Assembly: GCA_964580105.1 (NCBI GenBank)
Contig: CAZOJJ010000032.1
Coordinates: forward strand, 1 to 33,349
Origin: CAZOJJ01 sp964580105
GTDB lineage: Bacteria > Bacteroidota > Rhodothermia > Rhodothermales > Rubricoccaceae
DNA length: 33,349 bases
Direction of reading: 5' to 3'
Shown here: positions 28,780 through 33,349 of the stretch, in pieces
How the letters are laid out: each line of letters opens with the position of its first letter
Position numbering within the stretch: position 1 is the first letter of the stretch
Translations under genes and position numbers: made by a program
Notes under the pieces: model-generated
What the model was told of the DNA's origin: nothing
What the model saw: the letters and a program-made list of their open reading frames with translations, nothing else
Database searches by the model: none

Positions 28780-30031
28780 TTTCGCCCTGATCGTGCTGAT
28801 GCTCGGCCTGAGCGCGTTCTTCTCCGGCTCGGAGATCGCGTTCGTGACCGTCAACCGGCTCAAGGCGGAGGTGCGCGCCCAGCGCGCGGGCGTCCTCGGC
28901 ACCATCGTCCGCGAGTTCCTGCGCGACCCGGCCACGTTCCTGACGACCACGCTCGTCGGCAACAACGTCGCCCTCGTCGTCTACTCGACGCTGATGAGCC
29001 TCTACCTCGACGGGCCGCTGACGCGGATGTGGATGCATCTCACGGGCGCCGACACCGTCGCCGGCCTCGTGCTCGTCTCGCAGACGCTCGTCGCCGCCGT
29101 CGTCGTGCTGCTCATCGGGGAGATCCTGCCGAAGTCGCTGCTCCGCGAGCCGCCCGAGCGGGCCGTGTTCGCCCTGGCGGGGCCGCTCAAGCTGACCTAC
29201 TGGCTCTTCCTCCCCCTCATCAAGCTGGCCGGCTGGACCTCCAACGCGCTCGTCCGCCTCTTCGGCGCGCCGCAGCAGAGCGTCCAGCAGTTCCTCCGGC
29301 GCGACTTCGAGATCGTCATCCGCGAGAGCCGCGAGACCGGCGGCCTCGACCTCGACGAGGAGGAGACCGAGATCCTCACGAACGTCTTCGAGCTGCGCAC
29401 GCTCCGCGTGAAGGACTCGATGATTCCGCGCACCGAGATCCAGGCCGTCGAGGAGGGCGCCGACCTCGACGCCGTCCGCGCCCGGTTCATCGAGTCGGGG
29501 TTCTCGCGGCTGCCCGTCTACCGCGAGCACATTGACCAGATCGTGGGCGTGGTGCTGGCGCACGACCTCTTTCACGCGCCGGACTCGCTGGCCGCCATCG
29601 TCCGCCCGGTCCAGGTCGTCCCCGAGTCGAAGCCGGCCAAGGACCTGCTCTTCTCGTTCCTCCAGAGCGGCGTCACGCTCGCCGTCGCCATCGACGAGTA
29701 CGGCGGCACGGCGGGGATCGTGACGGTCGAGGACCTCCTCGAAGAGCTCTTCGGCGACATCCGCGACGAGCACGACCCGGCCGAGGCCGCGCTCCGCCGC
29801 CTCGACGAGCACACCGTGCTGGCCTCGGGCCGCGTGGACCTGGAGACGCTGGAAGAGGAGATGGGCATCACCCTCCCGGAGGGCGACTACGAGACGGTGG
29901 CCGGCTTCCTGCTCGACCGGCTGGGCAACGTGCCGGCCGAGCGCGAGAGCGTGGAGTTGGAGGGGTACCGGTTCACGATCCTCCGCGCCACGGCCAACCG
30001 AATCGAGGCGGTGCGGATCAGCCAGGTGTAG
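28775..30031 (+). CDS. CNNM/CorC-type (HlyC-like) transporter with CBS domains
   Basis: A 418-residue hemolysin/CorC-family membrane protein, related to Mg2+ efflux proteins of the CNNM type and to GldE of gliding Bacteroidota. The N-terminal DUF21/CNNM membrane domain (about 1-165) has the family motifs LSAFFSGSEIAFVTVNRLK, LVGNNVALVVYSTL and IGEILPKSLL. Two CBS domains follow (about 195-325, VKDSMIPRTEIQAVEE ... FSRLPVYREHIDQIVGVVLAHDL and AIDEYGGTAGIVTVEDLLEELFGDI), then a CorC/HlyC C-terminal domain (about 335-418, YETVAGFLLDRLGNVP). The start ATG 28775 is supported by the immediate membrane helix. Ion specificity cannot be assigned from the sequence. Confidence 0.92.
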   Translation: MAFALIVLMLGLSAFFSGSEIAFVTVNRLKAEVRAQRAGVLGTIVREFLRDPATFLTTTLVGNNVALVVYSTLMSLYLDGPLTRMWMHLTGADTVAGLVLVSQTLVAAVVVLLIGEILPKSLLREPPERAVFALAGPLKLTYWLFLPLIKLAGWTSNALVRLFGAPQQSVQQFLRRDFEIVIRESRETGGLDLDEEETEILTNVFELRTLRVKDSMIPRTEIQAVEEGADLDAVRARFIESGFSRLPVYREHIDQIVGVVLAHDLFHAPDSLAAIVRPVQVVPESKPAKDLLFSFLQSGVTLAVAIDEYGGTAGIVTVEDLLEELFGDIRDEHDPAEAALRRLDEHTVLASGRVDLETLEEEMGITLPEGDYETVAGFLLDRLGNVPAERESVELEGYRFTILRATANRIEAVRISQV

Positions 30032-30153
30032 GCGCCGGGCGCTGCTCCCTCGTTCGCCCCGATGCGGGTGCCAGCCGTTCCTCTCGGTTTTCCGCAACGC
30101 CGTCCGTAGGTTGCTCGCCCTGCACTCCGGCCCGCCGCCCTGCCCCCGTCCCC

Positions 30154-30861
30154 ATGCGCCTCCTCCTCCTCAGCAACTCCACCTCCGACGACGGCTACCT
30201 GGTTCACGCCGCCGGATGGCTCCGCGCCTTCCTCGGCGCCGGCGTCGGGCGGGTGCTGTTCGTGCCCTACGCCGGCGTCACGTTCTCCTTTGACGCCTAC
30301 ACGGCGAAGGTGCGCGAGGCCTTCGCCCCTCTCGGCATCGGCGTCGAGTCGGTCCACGAGGTGGCGGACGAGGCGAAGGCGGTGAAGGAGGCCGAGGCCA
30401 TCGTGGTGGGCGGCGGCAACACGTTCCGGCTGCTGACCCGGCTCTACCGCCTCGGCCTGATGGAGCCCATCCGCCGGGCCGTCCGCGGCGGCACGCCGTA
30501 CGTCGGCTGGAGCGCGGGCGCCAACCTCGCCTGCCCCACGATCCGCACGACGAACGACATGCCCATCATCGAGCCGCCGTCGTTCGAGGCGTTCGGGTTC
30601 GTGCCGTTCCAGATCAACCCGCACTACACCGACGCGCACCCGCCCGGCCACCGGGGCGAGACGCGGGCCGACCGCATCGCCGAGTTCGCCGAACTCAACC
30701 AGGACGTGACGGTGCTCGGCCTCCCGGAGGGCACGGCGCTGCGCGTGGAGGGCGACCGGATGGAGCGCCTCGGGCCGCACCCGATCCGCCGCTTCCGCTA
30801 CGGCCAGGCCACGCGCGACCTGACGGAGACGGACGTGAGCGAGGAGCTCCGCGCGGGCTGA
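30154..30861 (+). CDS. pepE: Peptidase E (alpha-aspartyl dipeptidase)
   Basis: A cytoplasmic serine dipeptidase (family S51) that hydrolyses Asp-X dipeptides. The 235-residue protein keeps the catalytic residues at the same numbering as the enteric enzyme: Ser120 in GWSAGAN (118-124), Asp135 in TTNDMP and His157 in INPHYTD. The glycine-rich motif VVGGGNTFRL (84-93) and the N-terminal LLLLSNS are also typical. The 122-base upstream gap has a weak promoter-like TAGGTTGC at 30107-30114. The gene converges with the next one, and their stops are 4 bases apart. Confidence 0.94.
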   Translation: MRLLLLSNSTSDDGYLVHAAGWLRAFLGAGVGRVLFVPYAGVTFSFDAYTAKVREAFAPLGIGVESVHEVADEAKAVKEAEAIVVGGGNTFRLLTRLYRLGLMEPIRRAVRGGTPYVGWSAGANLACPTIRTTNDMPIIEPPSFEAFGFVPFQINPHYTDAHPPGHRGETRADRIAEFAELNQDVTVLGLPEGTALRVEGDRMERLGPHPIRRFRYGQATRDLTETDVSEELRAG

Positions 30862-30865
30862 TCCC

Positions 30866-31426
30866 TCACCCGTCCGCCGCTACCCGCTGGGCGAACGCCA
30901 GCACCAGCCGGGCGTGCGCGGCCACCAGCTCGACGAGCCCGCGGTCGGCCAGGCGGGCGTCGGGCGAGGTGGGCAGCTTGGGCGGCGAGACGCGGCCCAT
31001 CCACAGCGGCAGCTTGTCCTGGAGTGCCCGCGGCCCCGGGAACCGGCCGGGCGGAAGGTGGACGGCGTAGAACTCGGCCTTCCGCGCCAGCCGCGCGTAG
31101 ACGGCCGGCTCCGCCTCGACGTCGCCCTCGGCCCCCTCGGCGACGAGCTGCGCGCCGAGGAGGTAGTCGTGGTAGAGGAACGGCAGCTCCGCCAGCGCCG
31201 CGCCGACGGCCTCCCGCACGGCGGGCGCCGCGCGCAGCCCGACCTCGGCGGCGCGCGTCGTGACCGTCGCGATGAGGACGAGCGTCTCCTCGGCTACGAG
31301 TTCGGCGTCGGCGGCGTCCGTCAGCGCGGGGAGGACGGTGCGGACGACGTCCTGCGTCGCGCTCAGGGCGGCGGCGGCAGCGAACGTCGCCACGCGGGCA
31401 GCGAGATCGGCGGGCGAGGTCGGCAT
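30866..31426 (-). CDS. Unknown protein, 186 residues
   Basis: Not recognised. The protein is Ala-rich and probably mostly helical, without signal peptide or clear membrane helices. A more specific-looking part lies in the second half (LAELPFLYHDYLLGAQLVAEG, AVYARLARKAEFYAVHLPPGRFPGPRALQDKLPLWMGRVSPPKLPTSPDARL), which may hold its conserved core. The start is ATG 31426; another ATG at 31438 is in frame. It follows floA on the minus strand after 61 bases that contain a compact hairpin. The intact frame, the non-shadow composition and the tight convergent end with pepE make a real gene likely. Confidence 0.7.
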   Translation of the reverse strand: MPTSPADLAARVATFAAAAALSATQDVVRTVLPALTDAADAELVAEETLVLIATVTTRAAEVGLRAAPAVREAVGAALAELPFLYHDYLLGAQLVAEGAEGDVEAEPAVYARLARKAEFYAVHLPPGRFPGPRALQDKLPLWMGRVSPPKLPTSPDARLADRGLVELVAAHARLVLAFAQRVAADG

Positions 31427-31441
31427 GAGTGGGGGCACGGC

Positions 31442-31459
31442 GCAGGGGCACGCCCCTGC
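31442..31459. repeat. Short palindromic hairpin between floA and the unknown gene
   Basis: GCAGGGGC (31442-31449) and GCCCCTGC (31452-31459) form an 8-bp perfect stem with a 2-base loop. The sequence type (GYAGGGRC ... GYCCCTRC) is shared with the 30-bp palindrome at 17409-17438, so the two may belong to one dispersed family. No T run follows on the minus strand. Confidence 0.6.
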
Positions 31460-31487
31460 CGACCGTCTCCGAGGAGCGGCGTCAGCG

Positions 31488-32459
31488 CTAGAGCTGCGGG
31501 TCCGTGGACGGCTCGTCGCCGCCGATGGCGCCGCGCATGCGCGTGTCGGCCTCGATGTTGCGGAGGTTGTAGTAGTCCATCACGCCGAGGTTGCCCCGGC
31601 GGAACGCCTCGGCGATGGCCTTGGGCACCTCGGCCTCGGCCGCGATGAGGTTGGCGCGCTGCTCCTGCTCGGCCGCGACGGCCGCCGCGCGGCGCTCCTC
31701 CGCCCGGGCGCGGGCCACGCGGAGGTCGGCCTCGGCCTGGTCCGTCTGCAGCTTCGCCCCGATGTTCTCGCCCACGTCCACGTCCGCGATGTCAATGGAG
31801 AGGATCTCGAAGGCGGTCCCGCTGTCGAGCCCCTTCGCGAGCACCGTCTTCGAGATGGCGTCGGGGTTCTCCAGCACGGCCGCGTGGGTGGGCGAGGAGC
31901 CGACGGTGGAGACGATGCCCTCGCCCACGCGGGCGATGATGGTCTCCTCGCCCGCGCCGCCGACGAGGCGCTCGATGTTGGCGCGGACGGTCACCCGCGC
32001 GATGGCACGGACCTGGATGCCGTCCTTGGCCACGGCCGAGATGGACGGCGTCTCGATGACCTTCGGGTTGACCGAGACCTGCACGGCCTCGAACACGTCG
32101 CGCCCGGCGAGGTCGATGGCGGTCGCCCGCTCGAAGGGGAGGTCGATGTTCGCCTTGTCCGCCGAGATCAGCGCGTTGACGACCTGCTGGACGTGCCCGC
32201 CGGCGAGGTAGTGCGCCTCCAGTTGCGGCGGCTCGACGGGGATGCCCGCCTTGTGCGCGGTGATGAGCGGCCGCACGATGGTGGCGGGCGGCACCTTCCG
32301 CAGCCGCATCCCGACGAGGTCGCGGAACAGCTTGAGCCTCACACCCGAGAAGTACGCCGTGATCCAGAGCCCGACCGGGATGAAGTAGAAGAACAGGATG
32401 AGTGCGAAGAGGCCCGCGATGACGAGCACCACGCTGAACCCGCCGAGGAGAGCGTCCAT
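31488..32459 (-). CDS. floA: Flotillin-like membrane-organising protein FloA
   Basis: FloA-type proteins form membrane foci and influence membrane fluidity and protein assembly. The 323-residue length and order are typical: an N-terminal membrane segment (about 5-35, LGGFSVVLVIAGLFALILFFYFIPVG), the family core (ITAYFSGVRLKLFRDLVGMRLRKVPPATIVRPLITAHKAG, then ISADKANIDLPFERATAIDLAGRDV, KVIETPSISAVAKDGIQV), an SPFH-like domain, and a Glu/Ala-rich coiled coil (ADLRVARARAEERRAAAVAAEQEQRANLIAAEAEVPKAIAEAFRRGNLGVMDYY). The ATG 32459 follows a leader rich in CCATCACCCATCAACCC. It lies 70 bases downstream of moaC on the same strand. A NfeD partner, common beside floA in some bacteria, is not present. 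Confidence 0.94.
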   Translation of the reverse strand: MDALLGGFSVVLVIAGLFALILFFYFIPVGLWITAYFSGVRLKLFRDLVGMRLRKVPPATIVRPLITAHKAGIPVEPPQLEAHYLAGGHVQQVVNALISADKANIDLPFERATAIDLAGRDVFEAVQVSVNPKVIETPSISAVAKDGIQVRAIARVTVRANIERLVGGAGEETIIARVGEGIVSTVGSSPTHAAVLENPDAISKTVLAKGLDSGTAFEILSIDIADVDVGENIGAKLQTDQAEADLRVARARAEERRAAAVAAEQEQRANLIAAEAEVPKAIAEAFRRGNLGVMDYYNLRNIEADTRMRGAIGGDEPSTDPQL

Positions 32460-32529
32460 GAGAGGGGTGAGGGTTGATGGGTGATGGCTGAGGACGGTAG
32501 GCCCCGCCAGCCCGCGGCCATCGGGGCGC

Positions 32530-33024
32530 TTACTCCGGCCGCCGGTAGTCGCCGCTCTGGCCGCCGGACTTGGCGAGCAGCCGCACGTCCGTCACGGCGA
32601 TCTCCTTCGAGACCGACTTGCACATGTCGTAGATGGTGAGGGCCGCCACCGAGACGGCCGTGAGCGCCTCCATCTCGACGCCCGTCGGCCCCTCGGTCTT
32701 GGCGATGGCGCGGACTTCGACGGCGGCGGCCGCCTCGTCGAGCTCGAAGGAGAGGTCCACGTTCTGGAGGAGCACGTCGTGGCAGAGCGGGATCAGGCGG
32801 CTCGTCTGCTTCGCGCCCAGCACGCCGGCCACCTGCGCCACGGTCAGCACGTCGCCCTTGGCGATCTGGTTGTCGCGGACGAGGCGGAAGGCCTCGGCGC
32901 CGAGGAGGACGCGGCCGGCGGCGACGGCCGTGCGCGCGGTGGCCATCTTGGGGCTGATGTCCACCATCCGGGCGCGTCCGCGCTCGTCGATGTGGCTGAG
33001 AGTGGGCGTATCGAGGTCGGTCAT
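32530..33024 (-). CDS. moaC: Cyclic pyranopterin monophosphate synthase MoaC
   Basis: MoaC acts with MoaA in the first step of molybdenum cofactor synthesis, forming cyclic pyranopterin monophosphate. From ATG 33024 the protein has 164 residues, the normal length. Diagnostic segments are LSHIDERGRARMVDISPKMATARTAVA (9-35), DNQIAKGDVLTVAQVAGVLGAK (51-72), LIPLCHDV (77-84), GVEMEALTAVSVAALTIYDMCKSV (115-138), and the C-terminal LLAKSGGQSGDY. Candidate catalytic residues Lys56, Asp133 and Lys136 are present. The frame is open upstream to 33273, but the extension is Arg/Pro-rich and unlike the family. No other moa genes are in the window. Confidence 0.96.
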   Translation of the reverse strand: MTDLDTPTLSHIDERGRARMVDISPKMATARTAVAAGRVLLGAEAFRLVRDNQIAKGDVLTVAQVAGVLGAKQTSRLIPLCHDVLLQNVDLSFELDEAAAAVEVRAIAKTEGPTGVEMEALTAVSVAALTIYDMCKSVSKEIAVTDVRLLAKSGGQSGDYRRPE

Positions 33025-33051
33025 AGCGGGGAGGGAGGGGGAACGACGCTG

Positions 33052-33059
33052 CGAAGATA
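33052..33059 (-). promoter_or_regulatory. Candidate -7 box before moaC
   Basis: On the minus strand TATCTTCG matches the Bacteroidota -7 consensus TAnnTTTG at five of six fixed positions. It ends 27 bases before the moaC ATG and stands in otherwise GC-rich sequence. No TTG was found at the right distance upstream, so the promoter is only probable. Confidence 0.4.
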
Positions 33060-33070
33060 GTGCACGGCGG

Positions 33071-33098
33071 CGAGCCACGGGCTGCGAGCCACGGGCTG
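33071..33098. repeat. Two copies of a 14-bp direct repeat upstream of moaC
   Basis: cgagccacgggctg occurs twice without a gap (33071-33084 and 33085-33098) and is followed by cgggccgtgg. CCACGG in the second copy (33089-33094) can pair with CCGTGG (33103-33108). The site lies just upstream of the probable moaC promoter, where a regulator could bind. Confidence 0.75.
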
Positions 33099-33280
33099 CG
33101 GGCCGTGGAGTAGCGATTTCCCCGCCCTCCTCCCCTAGAAGCTGCACTCCTCCCCCGGGGCGGTGCCCACGTAGCGGGCGGGGGAGCCACCCAGGGACGG
33201 CAAGAGAGCTCCCCGGTGTCCGCGGGGGCATAGCGCGCTGCACCCCCACCACAGCCCCTCGTACCCGGCGCATCGCCCGC
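33099..33280. other. Non-coding spacer at the right end
   Basis: The moaC upstream region, from 33025 to the window end, is 325 bases without a credible gene. Between the 14-bp direct repeat and the terminal tandem repeat I see only GC-rich sequence with short complementary runs. Nothing else can be assigned. Confidence 0.6.
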
Positions 33281-33349
33281 CCGAAGCCGGCCGTCCGAAG
33301 CCGGCCGTCCGAAGCCGGCCGTCCGAAGCCGGCCGTCCGAAGCCGGCAG
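33281..33349. repeat. 14-bp tandem repeat running off the window end
   Basis: Four perfect copies of ccgaagccggccgt (33281-33294, 33295-33308, 33309-33322, 33323-33336) and a partial copy up to the last base. The array continues to the window edge, so the true copy number is unknown. The core AGCCGGC carries a short GCCGGC palindrome. Confidence 0.93.

Noticed and set aside
33281..33349. CRISPR array
   Set aside because: The 14-bp units are contiguous without spacers; the same holds for the 11-, 12-, 17- and 18-bp arrays.

Overview
The window is a very GC-rich (roughly 70% or more by eye) bacterial segment with about 26 protein genes and no RNA genes that I can see. The best fit is a member of the Bacteroidota/Rhodothermota side of the FCB group, probably a motile Rhodothermales-type organism. 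The reasons are a FecI-type sigma / FecR (with C-terminal DUF4974-like part) / STN-domain TonB receptor triad, an almost complete absence of Shine-Dalgarno sequences (starts follow C/T-rich tracts and include GTG and TTG), and a -33/-7 promoter of the Bacteroidota type (TTG-N20-TAnnTTTx) before the ribosomal protein gene. The lineage is inference; no marker gene is decisive.

Region 1 (1-12882, all +): a flagellar export and regulation cluster, fliP (5' end outside the window), fliQ, fliR, then flhB, flhA, flhF, flhG, a small two-helix membrane protein and the flagellar sigma factor fliA. Between fliR and flhB sits a complete fecI-fecR-TonB receptor set, an iron/outer-membrane uptake signalling unit that has no obvious flagellar role. 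FliPQR, FlhB and FlhA form the type III export gate, FlhF and FlhG control flagellar position and number, and FliA transcribes late flagellar genes.

Region 2 (12988-17220, all -): a fused response-regulator/thioredoxin-reductase-like flavoprotein, a cupin, an exported TPR protein followed by a good intrinsic terminator, and a short unknown ORF. Region 3 (17259-22309): repeat-rich spacer, an orphan membrane histidine kinase (-), and divergently an ECF sigma factor and a TPR-bearing Ser/Thr kinase separated by an 18-bp perfect stem.

Region 4 (22361-33024): rpmE (bL31, cysteine-free form), a quinone-reductase-like MDR enzyme, a pyrimidine-nucleoside phosphorylase, a three-gene PspA cluster (pspA, a protein that looks like a copy of the PspA C-terminal half, and a two-helix membrane coiled-coil protein), a crotonase, a CNNM/CorC-type transporter, peptidase E, an unknown protein, floA and moaC. 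PspA and FloA are both membrane-organisation proteins.

The non-coding fraction is unusually structured: two in-frame microsatellites build signal-peptide cores (fliP and the TonB receptor), tandem repeats of 11, 14 and 17 bp occur, and many intergenic gaps hold imperfect inverted repeats with GGAGGATGG/CCATCCTCC-like arms whose C-rich arm runs up to or into the next start codon. The window begins and ends inside tandem repeats, so it may be a whole contig broken at repeats. The most promising candidates for something undescribed are the PspA three-gene module and the leader inverted-repeat family.
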